Part shown: piece after piece, positions 1 through 12,300 of the stretch
Numbering within the stretch: position 1 is the stretch's first letter
How the letters are laid out: each line of letters opens with the position of its first letter
Assembly: GCF_029227915.1 (NCBI RefSeq)
Contig: NC_079876.1
Coordinates: forward strand, 39,105,828-39,169,827
Reading direction: 5' to 3'
Length of the DNA: 64,000 nt
Source of the DNA: Hydractinia symbiolongicarpus
Taxonomy: Eukaryota; Cnidaria; Hydrozoa; Anthoathecata; Hydractiniidae
The notes under the pieces: generated by a model
What the model was told of the DNA's origin: nothing
The model's database searches: none
What the model saw: only the letters and a program-made list of their open reading frames with translations
Position numbers and translations under genes: made by a program

Positions 1-3000
1 AATCATGAGACTTGTAGTTTTCAAAAATGTTTTCATTTTTGATGAGACGCTGAATAAAAGAAGTTTAATCGCCGGCAAACGAAAACTCGCGATTTCCCGT
101 AAATCCCGGGCTTGGCCCGTATAGTCAAAAGTATACAAAGAAAGTACCCAGGGAGTAAACTCATTTCCCGAACGATTTTTTAAATTACTTTTTCACCACT
201 AAAACGCATGAGACTTGTAGTTTTTAAAAATGTTTTCATTTTTGATGAGACGCTGAATAAAAGAAGTTTAATCGCCGGCAAACGAAAACCTGCGATTTCC
301 CGTAAATCCTTGACTCGGCCCGTATAGTCAAAAGTATACAAAGAAAGTACCCAGGGAGTAAACTCATTTCCCGAACGATTTTTTAAATTACTTTTTCACC
401 ACTAAAACGCATGAGACTTGAAGTTTTTAAAAATGTTTTCATTTTTGATGAGACGCTGAATAAAAGAAGTTTAATTGCCGGCAAACGAAAACCTGCGATT
501 TCCCGTAAATCCTGGACTCGGCCCGTATAGTCAAAAGTATACAAAGAAAGTACCCAGGGAGTAAACTCATTTCCCAAACGATTTTTTAAATTATTATTTC
601 ACCACTAAAGCACATGAGACTTGTAGTTTTTAAAAATGTTTTCATTTTTGATGAGACGCTGAATAAAAGAAGTTTAATCGCCGGCAAACGAAAACCCGCG
701 ATTTCCCGTAAATCCCGGACTCGGCCCGCATAGTTAAAAGTATACAAGGAAAGTACCCAGTGAGTAAACTCATTTCCTGAACGAATTTTTAAATTATGCT
801 TTCACCACTAAAACGTATGAGACTTGTAGTTTTCAAAAATGTTTTCATTTTTGATGAGACGCTGAATAAAAGAAGTTTAATCGCCGGCAAACGAAAACCT
901 GCGATTTCCCGTAAATCCTTGACTCGGCCCGTATAGTCAAAAGTATACAAAGAAAGTACCCAGGGAGTAAACTCATTTCCCGAACGATTTTTTAAATTAC
1001 TTTTTCACCACTAAAACGCATGAGACTTGAAGTTTTTAAAAATGTTTTCATTTTTGATGAGACGCTGAATAAAAGAAGTTTAATTGCCGGCAAACGAAAA
1101 CCTGCGATTTCCCGTAAATCCTGGCCTCGGCCCGTATAGTCAAAAGTATACAAAGAAAGTACCCAGGGAGTAAACTCATTTCCCAAACGATTTTTTAAAT
1201 TATTATTTCACCACTAAAACGCATGAGACTTGTAGTTTTCAAGAATGTTTTCATTTTTGATGAGACGCTGAATAAAAGCAGTTTAATCGCCGGCAAACGA
1301 AAACCCGCGATTTCCCGTAAATCCCGGGCTTGGCACGTATAGTCGAATGAATACAAAGAAAGTACCCTGTGAGTAAACTCATTTCCAGGACGATTTTTTA
1401 AATTATTTTTTCACCACTAAAACGCATAAGACTTGTAGTTTTTAAAAATGTTTTCATTCTTGATGAGACGCTGAATAAAAGCAGTTTAATCGCCGGCAAA
1501 CGAAAATCTGCGATTTCCCTTAATCCCGGACTCAGCCCGTATAGTCAAAAGTATACAAAGAAAGTACCCAGGGAGTAAACTCATTTCCAGAACGATTTTT
1601 TAAATTATTTTTTCACCACTAAAACGCATAAGACTTGTAGTTTTTAAAAATGTTTTCATTTTTGATGAGACGCTGAATAAAAGAAGTTTAACGCCGGCAA
1701 ACGAAAACCCGCGATTTCACGTAAATCCCGGGCTTGGCCCGTATAGTCAAAAGTATACAAAGAAAGTACCCAGGGAGTAAACTCATTTTCCGAACGATTT
1801 TTTATCTTATTTTTTTACCACTAAACGCATGAGACTTGAAGTTTTCAAAAATATTTTCATCTTTGATGGGACGCTGAATAAAAGAAGTTTAATCGCCGGC
1901 AAACGAAAATCCGCGATTTCCCGTAAATCCCGGACTCGGCCCGTATAGTCAAAAGTATACAAAGAAAGTACCCAGGGAGTAAACTCATTTTCCGAACGAT
2001 TTTTTAAATTATTTTTTCACCACTAAAATGCATGAGACTTGTAGTTTTTAAAAATGTTTTCATTTTTGATGAGACGCTTAATGAAAGAGGTTTAATCGCC
2101 GGCAAACGAAATCCCGCGTTTTCCCGTAAATCCGGGGCTAGGCCCGTATAGTCGAATGTATACAAAGAAAGTACCCAGGGAGTAAACTCATTTCCCGAAC
2201 GATTTTTTAAATTTTTTTTTTCACCACTAAAACGCATGAGACTTGTAGTTTTCAAAAATGTTTTCATTTTTGATGAGACGCTTAATGAAAGAGGTTTAAT
2301 CGCCGGAAAACGAAAACCCGCGATTTCCCGTAAATCCCGGGCTTGGCCCGTATAGTCGAATGTATACATAGAAAGTACCCAGGAAGTAAACTCATTTTCC
2401 GAACGATTTTTTAAATTACTTTTTCACCACTAAAACGCATGAGACTTGTAGTTTTTAAAAATGTTTTCATTTTTGATGAGACGCTGAATAAAAGAAGTTT
2501 AATCGCCGGCAAACGAAAACCTGCGATTTCCCGTAAATCCTGGACTCGGCCCGTATAGTCAAAAGTATACAAAGAAAGTACCCAGGGAGTAAATTCATTT
2601 CCCGAACGATTTTTTAAATTACTTTTTCACCACTAAAACGCATGAGACTTGAAGTTTTTAAAAATGTTTTCATTTTTGATGAGACGCTGAATAAAAGAAG
2701 TTTAATCGCCGGAAAAACGAAAACCTGCGATTTCCCGTAAATCCTGGACTCGGCCCGTATAGTCAAAAGTATACAAAGAAAGTACCCAGGGAGTAAACTC
2801 ATTTCCCAAACGATTTTTTAAATTATTATTTCACCACTAAAGCACATGAGACTTGTAGTTTTTAAAAATGTTTTCATTTTTGATGAGACGCTGAATAAAA
2901 GAAGTTTAATCGCCGGCAAACGAAAACCCGCGACTTCCTGTAAATCCTGGACTCGGCCCGTATAGTCAAAAGTATACAAAGAAAGTACCCAAGGAGTAAA

Positions 3001-3264
3001 CTCATTTCCCGAACGATTTTTTAAATTATTTTTTCACCACTAAAACGCACGAGACTTGTAGTTTTCAAAAATGTTTTCATTTTTGATGAGACGCTGAATA
3101 AAAGAGGTTTAATCGCCGGCAAACAAAAACCCGCGATTTCCCGTAAATCCCGGGCTTGGCCCGTATAGTCGAATATATAAAAAGAAAGTACCCTGCGAGT
3201 AAACTCATTTCCAGAACGATTTTTTAAATTATTTTTTCACCACTAAAACGCATGAGACTTGTAG
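1..3264 (-). repeat. Inverted arm of the 203-bp satellite array, about 16 monomers on the minus strand
   Basis: All monomers here read as the reverse complement of those in the rest of the window; hallmarks such as GCCGGC, the GTATAC block and the A/T-rich linker recur every 202-203 bp. No unique sequence interrupts it. The monomer order mirrors the plus-strand HOR at 3.3-8.8 kb. Diagnostic variants reappear in mirror order, including a GATGGGACG variant near 1865 (partner near 4465), a one-base-short TTTAACGCC near 1690 (partner near 4636), CCCTTAATCC near 1518 (partner near 4803) and GGCACG at 1332 (partner ending at 4998). Paired coordinates sum to 6330 over most of the arm and to 6127 further out, so one monomer was gained or lost. 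The arm continues beyond the left window edge. Confidence 0.97.
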
Positions 3265-3293
3265 TTTTCTACAAGTCTCATGCGTTTTAGTGG
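3240..3293. repeat. Perfect inverted-repeat junction between opposite array orientations
   Basis: Left arm 3240-3264 and right arm 3269-3293 are exact reverse complements over 25 bp, separated by TTTT at 3265-3268. Pairing continues outward through 3239/3294 with a mismatch at 3238/3295, then partial pairing. The left monomer is intact through its GTAGTTTT and the right monomer begins at CTACAAG, so the two broken ends share at most one base of overlap. This is the only orientation switch in the window. Such a structure can extrude as a cruciform. It arises by fold-back replication or by joining of inverted sister ends; it could also be an assembly join. Confidence 0.95.
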
Positions 3294-3299
3294 TAAAAA

Positions 3300-6200
3300 A
3301 GTAATTTAAAAAATCGTTCGGGAAATGAGTTTACTCCCTGGGTACTTTCTTTGTATACTTTTGACTATACTGGCCGAGTCCAGGATTTACGGGAAATCGC
3401 AGGTTTTTTGTTTGCCGGCGATTAAACTTCTTTTATTCAGCGTCTCATCAAAAATGAAAACATTTTTGAAAACTACAAGTCTCATACGTTTTAGTGGTGA
3501 AAACATAATTTAAAAATTCGTTCGGGAAATGAGTTTAATCACTGGGTGTTTTCCTTGTATACTTTTAACTATACGGGCCGAGTCCGGGATTTACGGGAAA
3601 TCGCGGGTTTTCGTTTGCCGGCGATTAAACTTCTTTTATTCAGCGTCTCATCAAAAATGAAAACATTTTTAAAAACTTCAAGTCTCGTGCGTTTTATTGG
3701 TGAAAAAGTAATTTAAAAAATCGTTCGGGAAATGAGTTTACTCCCTGGGTACTTTCTTTGTATACTTTTGACTATACGGGCCGAGTCCAGGATTTACGGG
3801 AAATCGCAGGTTTTCGTTTGCCGGCGATTAAACTTCTTTTATTCAGCGTCTCATCAAAAATGAAAACATTTTTAAAAACTACAAGTCTCATGCGTTTTAG
3901 TGGTGAAAAAGTAATTTAAAAAATCGTTCGGAAAATGAGTTTACTTCCTGGGTACTTTCTATGTATACATTCGACTATACGGGCCAAGCCCGGGATTTAC
4001 GGGAAATCGCGGGTTTTTGTTTTCCGGCGATTAAACCTCTTTCATTAAGCGTCTCATCAAAAATGAAAACATTTTTGAAAACTACAAGTCTCATGCGTTT
4101 TAGTGGTGAAAAAAAAAATTTAAAAAATCGTTCGGGAAATGAGTTTACTCCCTGGGTACTTTCTTTGTATACATTCGACTATACGGGCCTAGCCCCGGAT
4201 TTACGGGAAAACGCGGGATTTCGTTTGCCGGCGATTAAACCTCTTTCATTAAGCGTCTCATCAAAAATGAAAATATTTTTAAAAACTACAAGTCTCATGC
4301 ACTTTAGTGGTGAAAAAATAATTTAAAAAATCGTTCGGAAAATGAGTTTACTCCCTGGGTACTTTCTTTGTATAGTTTTGACTATACGGGCCGAGTCCGG
4401 GATTTACGGGAAATCGCGGATTTTCGTTTGCCGGCGATTAAACTTCTTTTATTCAGCGTCCCATCAAAGATGAAAATATTTTTGAAAACTTCAAGTCTCA
4501 TGCGTTTAGTGGTAAAAAAATAAGATAAAAAATCGTTCGGAAAATGAGTTTACTCCCTGGGTACTTTCTTTGTATACTTTTGACTATACGGGCCAAGCCC
4601 GGGATTTACGTGAAATCGCGGGTTTTCGTTTGCCGGCGTTAAACTTCTTTTATTCAGCGTCTCATCAAAAATGAAAACATTTTTAAAAACTACAAGTCTT
4701 ATGCGTTTTAGTGGTGAAAAAATAATTTAAAAAATCGTTCTGGAAATGAGTTTACTCCCTGGGTACTTTCTTTGTATACTTTTGACTATACGGGCTGAGT
4801 CCGGGATTAAGGGAAATCGCAGATTTTCGTTTGCCGGCGATTAAACTGCTTTTATTCAGCGTCTCATCAAGAATGAAAACATTTTTAAAAACTACAAGTC
4901 TTATGCCTTTTAGTGGTGAAAAAATAATTTAAAAAATCGTCCTGGAAATGAGTTTACTCACAGGGTACTTTCTTTGTATTCATTCGACTATACGTGCCAA
5001 GCCCGGGATTTACGGGAAATCGCGGGTTTTCGTTTGCCGGCGATTAAACTGCTTTTATTCAGCGTCTCATCAAAAATGAAAACATTCTTGAAAACTACAA
5101 GTCTCATGCGTTTTAGTGGTGAAATAATAATTTAAAAAATCGTTTGGGAAATGAGTTTACTCCCTGGGTACTTTCTTTGTATACTTTTGACTATACGGGC
5201 CGAGTCCAGGATTTACGGGAAATCGCAGGTTTTCGTTTGCCGGCGATTAAACTTCTTTTATTCAGCGTCTCATCAAAAATGAAAACATTTTTGAAAACTA
5301 CAAGTCTCATACGTTTTAGTGGTGAAAGCATAATTTAAAAATTCGTTCAGGAAATGAGTTTACTCACTGGGTACTTTCCTTGTATACTTTTAACTATGCG
5401 GGCCGAGTCCGGGATTTACGGGAAATCGCGGGTTTTCGTTTGCCGGCGATTAAACTTCTTTTATTCAGCGTCTCATCAAAAATGAAAACATTTTTAAAAA
5501 CTACAAGTCTCATGTGCTTTAGTGTTGAAATAATAATTTCAAAAATCGTTTGGGAAATGAGTTTACTCCCTGGGTACTTTCTTTGTATACTTTTGACTAT
5601 ACGGGCCGAGTCCAGGATTTACGGGAAATCGCAGGTTTTCGTTTGCCGGCAATTAAACTTCTTTTATTCAGCGTCTCATCAAAAATGAAAACATTTTTGA
5701 AAACTACAAGTGTCATACGTTTTAGTGGTGAAAACATAATTTAAAAATTCGTTCGGGAAATGAGTTTAATCACTGGGTGTTTTCCTTGTATACTTTTAAC
5801 TATACGGGCCGAGTCCGGGATTTACGGGAAATCGCGGGTTTTCGTTTGCCGGCGATTAAACTTCTTTTATTCAGCGTCTCATCAAAAATGAAAACATTTT
5901 TAAAAACTACAAGTCTCATGTGCTTTAGTGGTGAAATAATAATTTAAAAAATCGTTTGGGAAATGAGTTTACTCCCTGGGTACTTTCTTTGTATACTTTT
6001 GACTATACGGGCCGAGTCCAGGATTTACGGGAAATCGTAGGTTTTCGTTTGCCGGCGATTAAACTTCTTTTATTCAGCGTCTCATCAAAAATGAAAACAT
6101 TTTTAAAAACTTCAAGTCTCATGCGTTTTAGTGGTGAAAAAGTAATTTAAAAAATCGTTCGGGAAATGAGTTTACTCCCTGGGTACTTTCTTTGTATACT

Positions 6201-8120
6201 TTTGACTATACGGGCCGAGTCCAGGATTTACGGGAAATCGCAGGTTTTCGTTTGCCGGCGATTAAACTTCTTTTATTCAGCGTCTCATCAAAAATGAAAA
6301 CATTTTTAAAAACTACAAGTCTCATGCGTTTTAGTGGTGAAAAAGTAATTTAAAAAATCGTTCGGAAAATGAGTTTACTTCCTGGGTACTTTCTATGTAT
6401 ACATTCGACTATACGGGCCAAGCCCGGGATTTACGGGAAATCGCGGGTTTTTGTTTTCCGGCGATTAAACCTCTTTCATTAAGCGTCTCATCAAAAATGA
6501 AAACATTTTTGAAAACTACAAGTCTCATGCGTTTTAGTGGTGAAAAAAAAAATTTAAAAAATCGTTCGGGAAATGAGTTTACTCCCTGGGTACTTTCTTT
6601 GTATACATTCGACTATACGGGCCTAGCCCCGGATTTACGGGAAAACGCGGGATTTCGTTTGCCGGCGATTAAACCTCTTTCATTAAGCGTCTCATCAAAA
6701 ATGAAAATATTTTTAAAAACTACAAGTCTCATGCATTTTAGTGGTGAAAAAATAATTTAAAAAATCGTTCGGAAAATGAGTTTACTCCCTGGGTACTTTC
6801 TTTGTATAGTTTTGAATATACGGGCCGAGTCCGGGATTTACGGGAAATCGCGGATTTTCGTTTGCCGGCGATTAAACTTCTTTTATTCAGCGTCCCATCA
6901 AAGATGAAAATATTTTTGAAAACTTCAAGTCTCATGCGTTTAGTGGTAAAAAAATAAGATAAAAAATCGTTCGGAAAATGAGTTTACTCCCTGGGTACTT
7001 TCTTTGTATACTTTTGACTATACGGGCCAAGCCCGGGATTTACGTGAAATCGCGGGTTTTCGTTTGCCGGCGTTAAACTTCTTTTATTCAGCGTCTCATC
7101 AAAAATGAAAACATTTTTAAAAACTACAAGTCTTATGCGTTTTAGTGGTGAAAAAATAATTTAAAAAATCGTTCTGGAAATGAGTTTACTCCCTGGGTAC
7201 TTTCTTTGTATACTTTTGACTATACGGGCTGAGTCCGGGATTAAGGGAAATCGCAGATTTTCGTTTGCCGGCGATTAAACTGCTTTTATTCAGCGTCTCA
7301 TCAAGAATGAAAACATTTTTAAAAACTACAAGTCTTATGCCTTTTAGTGGTGAAAAAATAATTTAAAAAATCGTCCTGGAAATGAGTTTACTCACAGGGT
7401 ACTTTCTTTGTATTCATTCGACTATACGTGCCAAGCCCGGGATTTACGGGAAATCGCGGGTTTTCGTTTGCCGGCGATTAAACTGCTTTTATTCAGCGTC
7501 TCATCAAAAATGAAAACATTCTTGAAAACTACAAGTCTCATGCGTTTTAGTGGTGAAATAATAATTTAAAAAATCGTTTGGGAAATGAGTTTACTCCCTG
7601 GGTACTTTCTTTGTATACTTTTGACTATACGGGCCGAGTCCAGGATTTACGGGAAATCGCAGGTTTTCGTTTGCCGGCGATTAAACTTCTTTTATTCAGC
7701 GTCTCATCAAAAATGAAAACATTTTTGAAAACTACAAGTCTCATACGTTTTAGTGGTGAAAGCATAATTTAAAAATTCGTTCAGGAAATGAGTTTACTCA
7801 CTGGGTACTTTCCTTGTATACTTTTAACTATGCGGGCCGAGTCCGGGATTTACGGGAAATCGCGGGTTTTCGTTTGCCGGCGATTAAACTTCTTTTATTC
7901 AGCGTCTCATCAAAAATGAAAACATTTTTAAAAACTACAAGTCTCATGTGCTTTAGTGTTGAAATAATAATTTAAAAAATCGTTTGGGAAATGAGTTTAC
8001 TCCCTGGGTACTTTCTTTGTATACTTTTGACTATACGGGCCGAGTCCAGGATTTACGGGAAATCGCAGGTTTTCGTTTGCCGGCAATTAAACTTCTTTTA
8101 TTCAGCGTCTCATCAAAAAT
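3300..8120 (+). repeat. 11/12-monomer HOR, two tandem copies (2231/2434 bp)
   Basis: Matching units lie 2434 bp apart over most of the block (3961/6395, 5144/7578 and 5550/7984), but 2231 bp apart at its start; a rare TTTAATCACTGGGTG occurs only at about 3533 and 5764. The first copy is thus one monomer shorter. Boundaries are approximate because monomers grade into each other. The unit contains two adjacent E monomers, an early F variant, a monomer one base short in GCCGGCGTTAAAC, a monomer with GGGATTAAGGG, a D monomer, then A and G-like monomers. The minus-strand arm at 1-3264 holds the same series inverted. Confidence 0.88.
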
Positions 8121-8387
8121 TAAAACATTTTTAAAAACTTCAAGTCTCATGCGTTTTAGTGGTGAAAAAGTAATTTAAAAAATCGTTCGGGAAATGAGTT
8201 TACTCCCTGGGTACTTTCTTTGTATACTTTTGACTATACGGGCCGAGTCAAGGATTTACGGGAAATCGCAGGTTTTCGTTTGCCGGCGATTAAACTTCTT
8301 TTATTCAGCGTCTCATCAAAAATGAAAACATTTTTAAAAACTACAAGTCTCATGCGTTTTAGTGGTGAAAAAGTAATTTAAAAAATC

Positions 8388-8590
8388 GTTCGGGAAATGA
8401 GTTTACTCCCTGGGTACTTTCTTTGTATACTTTTGACTATACGGGCCAAGCCCGGGATTTACGGGAAATCGCGAGTTTTCGTTTGCCGGCGATTAAACTT
8501 CTTTTATTCAGCGTCTCATCAAAAATGAAAACATTTTTAAAAACTACAAGTCTCATGCGTTTTAGTGGTGAAAAAGTAATTTAAAAAATC
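8388..8590 (+). repeat. Subtype B monomer (AAGCCCGGG with CGCGAG)
   Basis: It differs from subtype A by CCAAGCCCGGG in place of CCGAGTCCAGG and by CGCGAG in place of CGCAGG after the ACGGG dyad. A further B unit follows directly, ending in the rare CATGATTTTTAG at about 8758; the mirror of that rare variant opens the window at position 1. B units usually sit next to A units in the HORs, for example at 14.9, 16.5, 24.6, 30.4, 42.2, 45.2, 53.7 and 58.2 kb. Confidence 0.85.
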
Positions 8591-8923
8591 GTTCGGGAAA
8601 TGAGTTTACTCCCTGGGTACTTTCTTTGTATACTTTTGACTATACGGGCCAAGCCCGGGATTTACGGGAAATCGCGAGTTTTCGTTTGCCGGCGATTAAA
8701 CTTCTTTTATTCAGCGTCTCATCAAAAATGAAAACATTTTTGAAAACTACAAGTCTCATGATTTTTAGTGGTGAAAAAATAATTTAAAAAATCGTTCGGG
8801 AAATGAGTTTACTCCCTGGGTACTTTCTTTGTATACTTTTGACTATACGGGCCAAGCCGAGATTTACGGGAAATCGCGAGTTTTCGTTTGCCAGGGATTA
8901 AAATTCTTTTATTCAGCGTCTCA

Positions 8924-8945
8924 TCAAAAATGAAAACATTTTTGA
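8924..8945 (+). repeat. Representative A/T-rich inverted repeat found in most monomers
   Basis: Arms TCAAAAATG (8924-8932) and CATTTTTGA (8937-8945) are exact reverse complements around AAAA. In monomers with CATTTTTAA the pairing shortens by one interior base. The element lies just upstream of CTACAAGTCTC in every monomer and is flanked by further A tracts, so it may contribute to DNA curvature. Confidence 0.72.
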
Positions 8946-9260
8946 AAACTACAAGTCTCATGCGTTTTAGTGGTGAAAAAATAATTTAAAAAATCGTTCG
9001 GGAAATGAGTTTACTCCCTGGGTGCTTTCTTTGTATACTTTTGACTATACGGGCCGAGTCCGGGATTTACGGGAAATCGCGGATTTTCGTTTGCCGGCGA
9101 TTAAACTTCTTTTATTCAGCGTCCCATCAAATATGAAAATATTTTTGAAAACTACAAGTCTCATGCGTTTAGTGGTAAAAAAATAATATAAAAAATCGTT
9201 CGGGAAAAGAGTTTACTCCCTGGGTACTTTCTTTGTATACTTTTGACTATACGGGCCAAG

Positions 9261-9285
9261 CCCGGGATTTACGGGAAATCGCGGG
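9261..9285 (+). repeat. Representative G/C-rich dyad found in most monomers
   Basis: Arms CCCGGGATTT (9261-9270) and AAATCGCGGG (9276-9285) pair at 9 of 10 positions around the loop ACGGG, with one G-G mismatch. Subtype A has shorter pairing because CCCGGG becomes TCCAGG and GCGGG becomes GCAGG, changes on both sides of the dyad. This may be a protein-binding dyad or a structural element; function is unknown. Confidence 0.7.
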
Positions 9286-9369
9286 TTTTCGTTTGCCGGC
9301 GATTAAACTTCTTTTATTCAGCGACTCATCAAAAATGAAAACATTTTTAAAAACTACAAGTCTTATGCG

Positions 9370-12300
9370 TTTTAGTGCTGAAAAAATAATTTAAAAAATC
9401 GTTCGGGAAATGAGTTTACTCACTGGGTACTTTCCTTGTATACTTTAAACTATACGGGCCGAGTCCGGGATTTACGGGAAATCGCGGGTTTTCGTTTGCC
9501 GGCGATTAAACTTCTTTTATTCAGCGTCTCATCAAAAATGAAAACTTTTTTAAAAACTACAAGTCTCATGTGCTTTAGTGGTGAAATAATAATTTAAAAA
9601 ATCGTTTGGGAAATGAGTTTACTCCCTGGGTACTTTCTTTGTATACTTTTGACTATACGGGCCGAGTCCAGGATTTACGGGAAATCGCAGGTTTTCGTTT
9701 GCCGGCGATTAAACTTCTTTTATTCAGCGTCTCATGAAAAATGAAAACATTTTTAAAAACTTCAAGTCTCATGCGTTTTAGTGGTGAAAAAGTAATTTAA
9801 AAAATCGTTCGGGAAATGAGTTTACTCCCTGGGTACTTTCTTTGTATACTTTTGACTATACGGGCCGAGTCCAGGATTTACGGGAAATCGCAGGTTTTCG
9901 TTTGCCGGCGATTAAACTTCTTTTATTCAGCGTCTCATCAAAAATGAAAACATTTTTGAAAACTACAAGTCTCATGCGTTTTAGTGGTGAAAAAATAATT
10001 TAAAAAATCGTTCTGGAAATGAGTTTACTCCATGGGTACTTTCTTTGTATACTTTTGACTATACGGGCTGAGTCCGGGATTTAGGGAAATCGCAGGTTTT
10101 CGTTTGCCGGCGCTTAAACTGCTTTTATTCAGCGTCTCATCAAGAATGAAAACATTTTTAAAAACTACAAGTCTTATGCGTTTTAGTGGTGAAAAAATAA
10201 TTTAAAAAATCGTCCTGGAAATGAGTTTACTCACAGGGTACTTTCTTTGTATTCATTCAACTATACGTGCCAAGCCCGGGATTTACGGGAAATGGCGGGT
10301 TTTCGTTTGCCGGCGATTAAACTGCTTTTATTCAGCGTCTCATCAAAAATGAAAACATTTTTAAAAACTACAAGTCTTATGCGTTTTAGTGCTGAAAAAA
10401 TAATTTAAAAAATCGTTCGGGAAATGAGTTTACTCACTGGGTACTTTCCTTGTATACTTTAAACTATACGGGCCGAGTCCGGGATTTACGGGAAATCGCG
10501 GGTTTTCGTTTGCCGGCGATTAAACTTCTTTTATTCAGCGTCTCATCAAAAATGAAAACTTTTTTAAAAACTACAAGTCTCATGTGCTTTAGTGGTGAAA
10601 TAATAATTTAAAAAATCGTTTGGGAAATGAGTTTACTCCCTGGGTACTTTCTTTGTATACTTTTGACTATACGGGCCGAGTCCAGGATTTACGGGAAATC
10701 GCAGGTTTTCGTTTGCCGGCGATTAAACTTCTTTTATTCAGCGTCTCATGAAAAATGAAAACATTTTTAAAAACTTCAAGTCTCATGCGTTTTAGTGGTG
10801 AAAAAGTAATTTAAAAAATCGTTCGGGAAATGAGTTTACTCCCTGGGTACTTTCTTTGTATACTTTTGACTATACGGGCCGAGTCCAGGATTTACGGGAA
10901 ATCGCAGGTTTTCGTTTGCCGGCGATTAAACTTCTTTTATTCAGCGTCTCATCAAAAATGAAAACATTTTTGAAAACTACAAGTCTCATGCGTTTTAGTG
11001 GTGAAAAAATAATTTAAAAAATCGTTCTGGAAATGAGTTTACTCCCTGGGTACTTTCTTTGTATACTTTTGACTATACGGGCTGAGTCCGGGATTTAGGG
11101 AAATCGCAGGTTTTCGTTTGCCGGCGATTAAACTGCTTTTATTCAGCGTCTCATCAAGAATGAAAACATTTTTAAAAACTACATGTCTTATGCGTTTTAG
11201 TGGTGAAAAAATAATTTAAAAAATCGTCCTGGAAATGAGTTTACTCACAGGGTACTTTCTTTGTATTCATTCGACTATACGTGCCAAGCCCGGGATTTAC
11301 GGGAAATCGCGGGTTTTCGTTTCCCGGCGATTAAACTGCTTTTATTCAGCGTGTCATCAAAAATGAAAACATTCTTGAAAACTACAAGTCTCATGCGTTT
11401 TAGTGGTAAAATAATAATTTAAAAAATCGTTTGGGAAATGAGTTTACTCCCTGGGTACTTTCTTTGTATACTTTTGACTATACGGGCCGAGTCCAGGATT
11501 TACGGGAAATCGCAGGTTTTCGTTTGCCGGCGATTAAACTTCTTTTATTCAGCGTCTCATCAAAAATGAAAACATTTTTGAAAACTACAAGTCTCATACG
11601 TTTTAGTGGTGAAAGCATAATTTAAAAATTCGTTCAGGAAATGAATTTACTCACTGGGTACTTTCCTTGTATACTTTTAACTATGCGGGCCGAGTCCGGG
11701 ATTTACGGGAAATCGCGGAATTTCGTTTGCCGGCGATTAAACTTCTTTTATTCAGCGTCTCATCAAAAATGAAAACATTTTTAAAAACTACAAGTCTCAT
11801 GTGCTTCAGTGGTGAAATAATAATTTAAAAAATCGTTTGGGAAATGAGTTTACTCCCTGGGTACTTTCTTTGTATACTTTTGACTATACGGGCCGAGTCC
11901 AGGATTTACGGGAAATCGCAGGTTTTCGTTTGCCGGCGATTAAACTTCTTTTATTCAGCGTCTCATGAAAAATGAAAACATTTTTAAAAACTTCAAGCCT
12001 CATGCGTTTTAGTGGTGAAAAAGTAATTTAAAAAATCGTTCGGGAAATGAGTTTACTCCCTGGGTACTTTCTTTGTATACTTTTGACTATACGGGCCGAG
12101 TCCAGGATTTACGGGAAATCGCAGGTTTTCGTTTGCCGGCAATTACACTTCTTTTATTCAGCGTCTCATCAAAAATGAAAACATTTTTAAAAACTACAAG
12201 TCTCATGCATTTTAGTGGTGAAAAAATAATTTAAAAAATCGTTCTGGAAATGAGTTTACTCCCTGGGTACTTTCTTTGTATACTTTTGACTATACGGGCT

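Noticed and set aside
3240-3293. Rho-independent terminator or transposon inverted termini
   Set aside because: The palindrome is made of two opposite satellite monomers, with no transposase, no target-site duplication and no gene to terminate.
3961-4326. Longer frames of 102-121 codons (here and at 2004, 6395, 27459, 35075, 47233)
   Set aside because: They arise where a base change removes the linker stop (AATTCAAA, AATTTTAAA, or an A-run variant), letting translation run into the next monomer in another frame. No recognisable domain, no ribosome binding context, and not conserved between copies.
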